From: SMTZ1-83 sp048884925
Lineage (GTDB): Archaea; Asgardarchaeota; Thorarchaeia; Thorarchaeales; Thorarchaeaceae
Length of the DNA stretch: 12,482 nucleotides
NCBI GenBank assembly: GCA_048884925.1
Contig: JBHLQK010000082.1
Span: forward strand, 1-12,482
Direction of reading: 5' to 3'
The notes beneath the pieces were generated by a model. That model did no database searches. It was not told the origin of the DNA and was given only the letters and a program-made list of their open reading frames with translations. The translations under genes and the position numbers were made by a program. Below, piece after piece: positions 1 through 5,657 of the stretch (its first letter is position 1; every line of letters begins with the position of its first letter).

Positions 1-197
1 ATAGAATGGGGACGCTGGCCGGAGCCAAAGACTTGGTGCCCCGAAGGGCATTTGAGGTCCACCCTCTCAATTTGAACGTGAGTAGTGGTGCTCCAAACCA
101 CAAGGCCAAGCGCCGTTCTCTGAACACTAGGTGAGAGCCGAATCTCCCTACAGGAGGACATTCGGAAAGGCGTTGAACCCGGTCACACACTTTTTCA
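1..197 (+). ncRNA. candidate structured RNA, unidentified, 5' end outside window
   Basis: The stretch looks more GC-rich than the AT-rich DNA after it and is full of complementary segments. CCGAATCTCC (138-147) pairs with GGAG (153-156) and ATTCGG (160-165). TGCCC (37-41) closes a CGAA loop with GGGCA (46-50). TTGAG (52-56) pairs with CTCAA (66-70). CGCTGGCC (13-20) pairs at long range with GGCC-AA-GCG (104-112). The segment is followed by T5 at 191-195, which resembles an archaeal terminator. No convincing long ORF crosses it, although one frame is open from the window edge to position 132. I do not recognise the family. A few strings (CAAGGCCAAG, GAACCCGG) recall RNase P RNA, but its universal blocks are missing. 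Strand is chosen only from the T-tract. Confidence 0.3.
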
Positions 198-310
198 TAT
201 GTGAGGAGCAACAGGCTTCAGCCAGTCGTCCGAATTGTAGGTATGTATCCTATCAACATAAGCATTTCTTCTCAACGAAACAACTCTGAGGTATCACAGG
301 TCTCATTAGC

Positions 311-349
311 GCACTATTATATAGTCATAAAACTTTAAAAGTGCACTAT
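311..349 (+). promoter_or_regulatory. putative ino1 promoter with ACTAT repeats
   Basis: Two TATA-like stretches lie upstream of ino1: ATTATATAG (316-324) and CTTTAAAA (333-340). The second would place transcription start near 360 and give a leader of about 35 bases. The element ACTAT/ATAGT occurs three times around them: ACTAT 313-317, ATAGT 321-325 (together a near-palindrome) and ACTAT 345-349. GCACTAT is repeated directly at 311-317 and 343-349. This arrangement could be an operator overlapping the TATA box, but that is inference. Confidence 0.4.
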
Positions 350-394
350 CGAAGAGCGCTCTGAGCCTATTCTTAGCAATCAGAGGTGCGAATA

Positions 395-1462
395 ATGAAT
401 GGGATAAAAGTAGCAATAGTTGGTGTAGGCAACTGCGCGAGCGCTTTAGTCCAAGGCGTAGAATACTATAAGGATGCAAAAGCGAGTGATGACTTGGTAG
501 GCTTGAGCCACCCAGACTTTGCTGGCTTTCATGTCAAGGACATCAAGTTTGTTGCTGCATTCGACGTAGCTGAAAGCAAGGTGGGTGCAGACCTATCTGA
601 TGCAGTATTTGCAGAACCCAACAATGTTATTCGATTTGCGGACGTTCCTAAGACAGGCGTAAAGGTGGAAAAAGGACCAGTACATGATGGTGTAGATGAA
701 ATGCTGAGGGCATTGGTGAAGGTTTCCAGTGCTACTGATTCTGATGTTGCGAAAGTTCTCCAAGATTCCGGTGCTGAGATTGTAATCAATCTCTTGCCAG
801 GATCTGCTGAAGAAGCCACCAAATACTATGCGGGAGCCAGTTTGGAAGCGGGATGTGCTTTCATCAATTGCGCACCTATACCAATAGCCTCTGATAAGGA
901 GTGGAGCAACAAGTTCGAGCAGAAGGGACTGCCTCTCATTGGAGATGATCTCCAAGACCAGCTTGGTTCAACAGTCCTTCACAGAAACCTCCTCCAGCTC
1001 CTTGTAGCACGCGGAGTACGAGTAGATAAAAGCTATCAATTGGATGTCGGAGGCGGCGCTGAGTCATTAGACTCTCACTACCGTGGACGTATGAGGAAAC
1101 GAGGAGTCAAGAGCGGCGCTATCAGCCAGGACCTGCCCTACGATGCACCACTTGTAGCAGGCTCTTCTGATTTTGTGCCATTCATGGATAACAGCAGGGA
1201 GTCATATTTCTATATCAGCGGTCGTCAGTTTGGGGGAGCGCCAATCAAGATTGACATTAGAATGGAAGTCACTGATGGACCTAATGCTGGACCAATATTG
1301 ATGGATGCGATTCGAGGCGCAAAACTAGCCCTCAAAAGAGAGATCGGGGGGTCCCTAGAGTCAGTTTCAGCATATGGTTTCAAGATGCCTCCTACACCCA
1401 CCACGATGTACCGTGCAGAGAGATGGGTTGAGGAATTTCTCCTTGGAAAGAGGAAGCTCTAG
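395..1462 (+). CDS. ino1: myo-inositol-1-phosphate synthase
   Basis: Converts glucose 6-phosphate to 1L-myo-inositol 1-phosphate using NAD+ in the cytosol. In archaea the product feeds inositol-containing lipids or inositol phosphate solutes. The N-terminus (KVAIVGVGNCASALVQG) is a Rossmann NAD-binding loop. The core GDDLQDQLGSTVLHR and the following QLDVGGG segment match the catalytic region of the short, actinobacterial/archaeal-type enzymes (about 360 residues). The C-terminal DGPNAGPILMDAIRGAK segment is also family-typical. I place the start at ATG 395 rather than GTG 386, because GAGGTG at 383-388 is then a Shine-Dalgarno site with a 6-base spacer; GTG 386 lies inside that motif. The gene ends one base before the stop of the convergent CpXC gene. 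It appears monocistronic. Confidence 0.93.
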   Translation: MNGIKVAIVGVGNCASALVQGVEYYKDAKASDDLVGLSHPDFAGFHVKDIKFVAAFDVAESKVGADLSDAVFAEPNNVIRFADVPKTGVKVEKGPVHDGVDEMLRALVKVSSATDSDVAKVLQDSGAEIVINLLPGSAEEATKYYAGASLEAGCAFINCAPIPIASDKEWSNKFEQKGLPLIGDDLQDQLGSTVLHRNLLQLLVARGVRVDKSYQLDVGGGAESLDSHYRGRMRKRGVKSGAISQDLPYDAPLVAGSSDFVPFMDNSRESYFYISGRQFGGAPIKIDIRMEVTDGPNAGPILMDAIRGAKLALKREIGGSLESVSAYGFKMPPTPTTMYRAERWVEEFLLGKRKL

Positions 1463-1463
1463 A

Positions 1464-1859
1464 TTACTCATGCGCTTTAATGTAATCAGCTACAAGTGTC
1501 TTCAGTTGCTCAAGTTTGGAGACGACTTTGAATTCAGTTTCCTCTCCAACCTCCTCTAGGATTTCACTAAAACCAATCACAGCTTGGTACTCACGCTCGC
1601 GTTCCTCACGGACAGATTTCTTTATGGCTTCGGGATCATAGACAACAATTAGGTTCTCTGGCTCAAAGTTGATTACAATACTCCGATTTAGGTACTGCAC
1701 TTTTTTACACTTAGGGCATTGAACTCTATTTGCCTTTCCAGTTTTCAGGTTCCTCACAAGATCGCGGTCCCGAGAGAGATCAATATGATCAATTACCTCA
1801 GATTCGTAGACATTCTTGCATTTCACGCACCTGATCTCTGCAGTACTTTTTCCAGCCAT
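1464..1859 (-). CDS. CpXC-domain zinc-ribbon protein
   Basis: A 131-residue protein with two CxxC pairs, C11/C14 and C48/C51, about 34 residues apart. The sequence between and after them (vnL.rD.dLv..lk.Gk.N...CP.C, then a short beta-rich segment ending in VVYDP) fits the CpXC domain, a presumed zinc-binding fold of unknown biochemical function. The C-terminal half is charged and helical. The start is supported by GGTGAT just upstream of the ATG. It is the last of three minus-strand genes, 63 bases after the VTT-like gene, and probably co-transcribed. Its stop is separated from that of ino1 by one base, so the two transcripts converge. Domain assignment is by pattern recognition; the role is unknown. 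Confidence 0.75.
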   Translation of the reverse strand: MAGKSTAEIRCVKCKNVYESEVIDHIDLSRDRDLVRNLKTGKANRVQCPKCKKVQYLNRSIVINFEPENLIVVYDPEAIKKSVREEREREYQAVIGFSEILEEVGEETEFKVVSKLEQLKTLVADYIKAHE

Positions 1860-1922
1860 CTTATCACCAGAACGGAGCAGTACTTCGATGTGAAGCTCTT
1901 AAGAGTTCCGACATCCACCAAA

Positions 1923-2552
1923 TCATGGAGTACTCAACCTTGATTGACCTGTGTCAGTATTCTCTTGACTTATTGAAGTATCATCCTCAGACTTCCGTTT
2001 GAAGATGATTCCAAGTATGATGGCAGTCAATGCGATGGAACCGATGACAGAAGGAATTGAACCAAAAAGGGAACTCACAGCTGAAGCGATGAGTGCCCCT
2101 GGAATAGTGACTGCCATCTTCCCCAGATAGTAGCTGGCAGAGAATTTTGGGACACTATATTCGGTGAGTCCGCAATAAATCACAATTGGATCGTCAGGAA
2201 CGGGAGAGGCCGCTGATAGGAAGAGGGCAATTGCTCCCCATTTCTTGACTCTCGCTCGCTCTGCGTCAACTTTCGCAAGCATACCTTCTGATAAGACTAC
2301 ACGCGACCCTCGCATTGCATAGTAAAGAATGATTTTGGAAACCGTGGCGGCAAGGGCAACCACAATCCCAATCTGAGCTGCTATTGTGATGGCTACAATG
2401 AGGGTGTGCTCTCCAGGAAACATGAAAAGATAGGCAACGGCTGCTAGCACCATATTGCTCGGGCTGATAAAGGGAATCAAATTGATTACTAGACAGACTA
2501 TGAATAAGCCTAGATACCCCTGAAGTATGAGATCTATGACTATGTCCTGCAT
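1923..2552 (-). CDS. VTT/DedA-like (SNARE-associated) membrane protein
   Basis: A 209-residue protein with several hydrophobic segments (roughly residues 8-28, 33-48, 50-79, 106-118, 140-165, 165-186) and a charged, probably cytosolic tail. The early P-F-x-x-P-S-x-x-V-L-A-A pattern and the FLSAASPVPDDPIVIYCGL segment followed by F-S-A-S-Y-Y-L-G-K resemble the re-entrant-loop motifs of VTT proteins. That superfamily includes bacterial DedA and eukaryotic TMEM41/VMP1, several of which are lipid scramblases. The canonical arginine of the second motif is replaced by D-D in PVPDDPIV, so it is a divergent member. GAAGGGA lies immediately upstream of the ATG, which is unusually close for a ribosome binding site. 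The gene starts 28 bases after the AbrB/ACT-like gene. Lipid transport is inference only. Confidence 0.7.
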   Translation of the reverse strand: MQDIVIDLILQGYLGLFIVCLVINLIPFISPSNMVLAAVAYLFMFPGEHTLIVAITIAAQIGIVVALAATVSKIILYYAMRGSRVVLSEGMLAKVDAERARVKKWGAIALFLSAASPVPDDPIVIYCGLTEYSVPKFSASYYLGKMAVTIPGALIASAVSSLFGSIPSVIGSIALTAIILGIIFKRKSEDDTSISQENTDTGQSRLSTP

Positions 2553-2580
2553 GTCCCTTCAGCAACTCACTGGCTAGAAA

Positions 2581-3012
2581 TCATGAATGCACATTCTCTA
2601 TATGGACATAGCTGACGCCTTCAAGTGAGGCAAGTTGGTTCCTCAGATCATCAAGTGTGTTGGTAAGCTGTCCAGGATTGAAGTAACACTCGTAGAAACA
2701 TCTCGTGCCGCGTAGGCAGACACCGGTTGAGAATAAGAGGTCGACTAGGCCTGCTGACTTGAAGACTTGTGAGAGCTGAGTCAGGAAGTCATTTGTGAGT
2801 TTCTTAATTTCGACCGACAGGAAGCTTACTTCTTTATCTTCTAGCGGGAAGATTTTGATTAGTCGGTCCTTGTGTACTAACACCATCAAACCGTTATTGG
2901 TACCCATGGCATCCTTGAATTGTGCTGGAAACTTCACGTTCTCGCTGGCGTCAAAAACGAGAACTCTGCCAGCCGTAGCTCCATCGTAGTCTTCAGACAT
3001 CATATCACCCAT
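2581..3012 (-). CDS. AbrB/SpoVT-like plus ACT-like two-domain protein
   Basis: A 143-residue soluble protein. Residues about 15-57 (GRVLVFDASENVKFPAQF, then a glycine turn, LMVLVHKDRLIKIFPL) have the two-strand, helix, two-strand rhythm of AbrB/SpoVT swapped-hairpin domains. Residues 62-141 read like an ACT-type regulatory domain: a strand, a helix carrying LTQLSQVFKSAGLVDLL, strands (CFYECYFNP), a helix and GVSYVHIENV. ACT domains commonly bind amino acids, so a ligand-responsive regulator is possible, but no ligand is evident. The start is uncertain: ATG 3012 has GGGG eight bases upstream, while GGTGAT at 3004-3009 sits in front of ATGs at 3003 and 3000. First gene of the minus-strand cluster. 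Both domain calls are by eye and moderate at best. Confidence 0.5.
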   Translation of the reverse strand: MGDMMSEDYDGATAGRVLVFDASENVKFPAQFKDAMGTNNGLMVLVHKDRLIKIFPLEDKEVSFLSVEIKKLTNDFLTQLSQVFKSAGLVDLLFSTGVCLRGTRCFYECYFNPGQLTNTLDDLRNQLASLEGVSYVHIENVHS

Positions 3013-3062
3013 TCGAGTTTCCCCAGACTCCGCTGGTGAAGTCTAACATTCTAGGATTTACG

Positions 3063-3143
3063 TCACACGAATATAAGTAAAGCTCCTATGATTGCGATGA
3101 GGAAGTAAAACATTCCTCGGTCACGTTTACCTTCCCGTATCAC
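3063..3143 (-). CDS. possible 26-residue single-span membrane peptide
   Basis: A GTG-initiated reading frame encodes a short basic head (MIREGKRDRG) followed by a hydrophobic stretch (MFYFLIAIIGALLIFV) that ends at the stop codon. It sits 50 bases upstream of the AbrB/ACT-like gene and could lead that cluster. Against it: the frame stays open further upstream, there is no well-spaced ribosome binding site (AAGGAG is about 19 bases away), and the only good minus-strand TATA candidate (complement of 3071-3076) falls inside it. Speculative. Confidence 0.2.
   Translation of the reverse strand: MIREGKRDRGMFYFLIAIIGALLIFV
3069..3080. promoter_or_regulatory. TATA-like element in the divergent 3013-3205 gap
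   Basis: The sequence GAATATAAGTAA can be read as a TATA box in either direction. On the minus strand (CTTATATTC) it would start transcription near 3047 for the AbrB/ACT-like cluster. On the plus strand it would start near 3100 for the split nuclease genes. The rest of the 193-base gap holds no convincing RNA or other site. Confidence 0.3.
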
Positions 3144-3205
3144 TCCAAATTTGAAAACGGTGCTCCTTTTCAGGGATTCGCCGAAACAAATTCCCGGATG
3201 CAGAA

Positions 3206-3460
3206 ATGAAAGATCCTGAGAGAGGAGCTGTAGGAAGGTACCGAGATGTGTCTGAGCTTCGCATTCAGTTCCAATGCGAGTATCGTTTCTATCTAAGACA
3301 GAAGCAAGGCAGCATATCCTCTGATGCCATTAGAGAAGGCTCAAGGCTTCATCGAGAGGTTGTAATGAATCCCAAGACTACTCGTTCACCTCACCCCCTT
3401 ACAGTGGTATTAATCGTGATTGCAATTGCTATAGCGGGAGTTTTATGGGTATTAGGGTGA
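3206..3460 (+). CDS. N-terminal part of a split membrane Cas4-like nuclease
   Basis: An 84-residue protein that reads as the front end of a Cas4/RecB-family PD-(D/E)XK nuclease. V-S-E-L-R-I-Q-F-Q-C-E-Y-R-F-Y-L holds Cys24, at the place where Cas4-like proteins carry the first 4Fe-4S ligand (usually yCPR). GSRLH (45-49) is the conserved GxxxH motif whose histidine helps bind catalytic metal. Residues 63-83 then form one transmembrane helix, and the frame stops right after it. The catalytic carboxylates and the other three cysteines are absent here but present in the overlapping next gene, in the -1 frame. ATG 3206 is the only reasonable start (a stop lies in frame at 3152 with no ATG or GTG between); its ribosome binding site is weak. 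Either a real subunit or half of a frameshifted gene. Confidence 0.6.
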   Translation: MKDPERGAVGRYRDVSELRIQFQCEYRFYLRQKQGSISSDAIREGSRLHREVVMNPKTTRSPHPLTVVLIVIAIAIAGVLWVLG

Positions 3461-4122
3461 AGATGATGAGTCCCTTATTGAGTGGCATTCTACTGGTTGT
3501 GTTTGTTGGAGGCGTCCTTACATTACTGTATATGAGCAATGATGGATTTCTCAACACCACTAGGCAGCGTATTAGAAGGGCACAGGCAAGTGAGTGGACA
3601 CTTGATCAGTTTCTCAACCTAAAGAATAAGCCAAGCTCCAGCAAGTCGTATCTATTCCATGAGCAGGCAATCTTTTCTTTGGGGCACAGATTCAATGGGA
3701 GGTTCGATAACGCGGTTTTGCACTGGGAGGAAGTGCCTATACTTGATGCCATTATCGAACGCAAATTCCCTCGTAGATATCTTCCAGAGAAGCCTAGGGA
3801 TGAGGACATCTTCCAAGCAGGACTCTACGCCCTTGCATTGATGGAGAGGGGAGTTTCTTGTTCGTTTGCCAGACTGTTATTCGTCTACTGCATGCAAAGA
3901 AAGGCAAAGCAATGCATTGGCAGAAATCACAATGATTGCATAGCATGCAGAGATGGAAGAGTCTTCAATAGGAGTTTCAGCCAAAAGCAAGTGGTCCGGG
4001 CATTGGACAAGATTGATGAGGTCTGGTATAAAGGCAGAAAACCCAAAGCTAGACCTGACAAATGGAATTGTCAGTCTTGTCCCTATGGACGAAATGGCAC
4101 CTGCAACCATTCAGCTGCATAG
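3445..4122 (+). CDS. catalytic part of a split membrane Cas4-like nuclease
   Basis: A 225-residue protein beginning with one transmembrane helix (about 9-30) and continuing as the catalytic core of a RecB/Cas4-type PD-(D/E)XK nuclease. Visible motifs: GRFDN with Asp88 (motif II), IIERK with Glu105 and Lys107 (motif III), QAGLY with Gln124 and Tyr128 (RecB-family QxxxY), and C-x2-C-x7-C at 209, 212 and 220. The last are the three C-terminal ligands of a Cas4/AddB-type 4Fe-4S cluster. The fourth ligand and the GxxxH histidine are encoded by the preceding gene, which it overlaps by 16 bases. Extra cysteines at 149, 157, 165 and 168 may form another metal site. ATG 3445 has GGGAG four bases upstream. 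ATGs at 3463 and 3466 follow GGTG that overlaps the previous stop and are equally plausible. No cas genes or CRISPR array are nearby, so a role in repair or DNA processing at the membrane is as likely as defence. Confidence 0.7.
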   Translation: MGIRVKMMSPLLSGILLVVFVGGVLTLLYMSNDGFLNTTRQRIRRAQASEWTLDQFLNLKNKPSSSKSYLFHEQAIFSLGHRFNGRFDNAVLHWEEVPILDAIIERKFPRRYLPEKPRDEDIFQAGLYALALMERGVSCSFARLLFVYCMQRKAKQCIGRNHNDCIACRDGRVFNRSFSQKQVVRALDKIDEVWYKGRKPKARPDKWNCQSCPYGRNGTCNHSAA

Positions 4123-4160
4123 GCAAAAGAGTAATTTCCCTCGTTGTAGAGGCTAAAGCT

Positions 4161-4574
4161 ATGCAAGAGATGAGAGAACTCCTGAACTACGTGATAAAAG
4201 CCAAGCGATATCTCAAAGAAATTTACTACACGAGTCGAGATGAGAATCTGAAAGCTGATGCAAAAGAACTTGTGTCAGCTACAATTGCAGTTCAGAAAAC
4301 TCTCGAGCAGATTTTAGAGTTGAAGCGAAGATCAAGGACAGCCAAGAGAGTCCTTGCAGACAGAAAAGCCGAGATGGCGGTCAGACGATGGAGTGCAGGG
4401 CTTCCCCGAAGAGTAAAGGACTACGTGGAGAAGCAGAAGAAATTGGACCAACATCATCTCCATAGATATCAGGTGGTTCTACTACAATATTTAGAGAATA
4501 TGGGGAAAGAACTTGTGGCGTGGGCTGAAGACATCGACATGCTGCGTGAAATACCTCGCATCCCCAAGGACTAA
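4161..4574 (+). CDS. hypothetical helical protein
   Basis: A 137-residue protein that I do not recognise. It is almost entirely charged helix, rich in Lys, Arg, Glu and Leu, with likely coiled-coil segments around residues 3-55 and 85-125, an arginine-rich middle (LKRRSRTAKRVLADRKAEMAV), and no signal peptide, membrane span or cysteines. The frame is open back to 4062, but that part overlaps the nuclease gene in another frame. ATG 4161 is preceded by AGAGG (4148-4152) with an 8-base spacer and is the better start. It lies 38 bases after the split nuclease and may share its transcript; its stop is three bases from the stop of convergent aRF1. A nucleic-acid-binding or scaffold role is only a guess. 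Confidence 0.65.
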   Translation: MQEMRELLNYVIKAKRYLKEIYYTSRDENLKADAKELVSATIAVQKTLEQILELKRRSRTAKRVLADRKAEMAVRRWSAGLPRRVKDYVEKQKKLDQHHLHRYQVVLLQYLENMGKELVAWAEDIDMLREIPRIPKD

Positions 4575-4577
4575 CAT

Positions 4578-5657
4578 CTACCAGCGGAGCCGGGCGGCAA
4601 CTCCTCCAAATGAATTCAGTTGGGCACCAGATTCAGTCTGAGCAGAGAAGACCATCACTTCAGTGCCATACTCGCTGACCTGATCGTATAGTGAATCTAT
4701 GAGTTCACTACGGTCCTCAGAGACCATAATTGTTTCAGCGCGGCCCGCTCTTAGAGCTTCCATCACTTCTTTTTCGCCATAGGCTACTGTATTCTCGCCC
4801 TTCATCAGATCTTCCATAAATCCGTCCCAAATCTGTCTCTCCGCATAGATTTCTGTTTCTTTGAGAACACGAGAAGCTTCTTTCATAGCCTGATAGAGCC
4901 CTGTTTCATCGATGATGCTGACAGGAATAATTGTCTCTGCAATCTTCTCCCGGATTCTATAGTCCAAGTCACCCTTCTCGAGAAACTCCTGACAACGAAT
5001 GGTGTTTCCACCTAGAACTATGGCATCAACGTTGTCTATGTTCTCCAGCAGGAGGTCTTTTAACATTCTGCCAACGTACCTGAAGAACTCAAGCATTTTT
5101 TCCTCTCTGATGCGTAAATACCGCTTGGCACTCTGACCGCCCGCGCGAGTCTTTCCGATGATGTAAAAGTCCTCATCACGGACAAGCTCCATATGTTTCC
5201 CTCTAAGATAGCCTATAGTGACCTTACCACCTTCAATCAACGTGATAACGACCAGACTCTTAGGAAGGGTCATGTCTTCAAGCTCATCAGTGATAAACTC
5301 ACGGCCACAGATGTAGGTGAACTGTGAGATTGGCGATGGTGGTATGATTATATGACGAATCTCTTCGTTAGTCCCACCGTCCTCAACAATTCCAAAGAAG
5401 AACGCCATACCTGTCTCAGGGATGGAGTTAATTAGATTTAGCTCACTAAGGATTGCCGTCAGATTATCTTGTACGTTCTTCCTATTCGCCTTACTCTTAA
5501 TGTTGTCAGCACCTGCCAGCTCAGCCTTCACAAAGCTGGTCACATCCACAAGGCTCTTTGTCGGAGGGATGTAGAGGGTGGTGAAGGAGCTATGCCTACC
5601 TTTGAGTGCCTTGAGCTGTTTGACCTTCCTCTTGAGCTTTTGACGCTCGGCAGACAT
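4578..5657 (-). CDS. prf1: archaeal peptide chain release factor 1, lacking the minidomain
   Basis: Recognises stop codons in the ribosomal A site and triggers peptide release. The N domain carries NIKS (52-55) and YICGREF (115-121, the YxCxxxF motif), both used in stop-codon decoding. The M domain has the universal GGQ (173-175) in a KTRAGGQSAKR context. The C domain ends in the family-typical GAQLNSFGGVAARLRW. At 359 residues it is about 50 shorter than usual aRF1. The gap falls after MVSED (311-315), where family members carry a two-CxxC zinc-ribbon minidomain; here the chain passes straight to the last helix. The GTx loop of the N domain reads H-S-S. Start ATG 5657 is preceded by GAGGTG with an 8-base spacer. 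Divergent from pheST. All three stop codons occur in neighbouring genes, consistent with omnipotent recognition. Confidence 0.9.
   Translation of the reverse strand: MSAERQKLKRKVKQLKALKGRHSSFTTLYIPPTKSLVDVTSFVKAELAGADNIKSKANRKNVQDNLTAILSELNLINSIPETGMAFFFGIVEDGGTNEEIRHIIIPPSPISQFTYICGREFITDELEDMTLPKSLVVITLIEGGKVTIGYLRGKHMELVRDEDFYIIGKTRAGGQSAKRYLRIREEKMLEFFRYVGRMLKDLLLENIDNVDAIVLGGNTIRCQEFLEKGDLDYRIREKIAETIIPVSIIDETGLYQAMKEASRVLKETEIYAERQIWDGFMEDLMKGENTVAYGEKEVMEALRAGRAETIMVSEDRSELIDSLYDQVSEYGTEVMVFSAQTESGAQLNSFGGVAARLRW

Noticed and set aside
2..132. Open frame RMGTLAGAKDLVPRR... ending at TGA 130-132
   Set aside because: It is short, has no recognisable domain, overlaps the hairpin-rich stretch, and the window edge makes it uninformative.
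1..197. RNase P or SRP RNA
   Set aside because: Short strings such as CAAGGCCAAG and GAACCCGG recall RNase P, but the ACAGAA block and the GATGAAT-like block are missing. The SRP helix 8 signature (GGAAGG with GGAGCAGCC) is also absent.
593..955. Minus-strand ORF inside ino1
   Set aside because: Shadow of a well-conserved gene; its composition is not protein-like.
3437..3460. Programmed -1 frameshift between the nuclease halves
   Set aside because: The bases GTTTTATGGG do not allow re-pairing of both site codons in the -1 frame, and independent start signals are present.
3206..4122. CRISPR-associated Cas4
   Set aside because: The nuclease halves are Cas4-like, but no repeat array, Cas1, Cas2 or effector genes are present and the protein is membrane-anchored, so I do not call it a CRISPR component.
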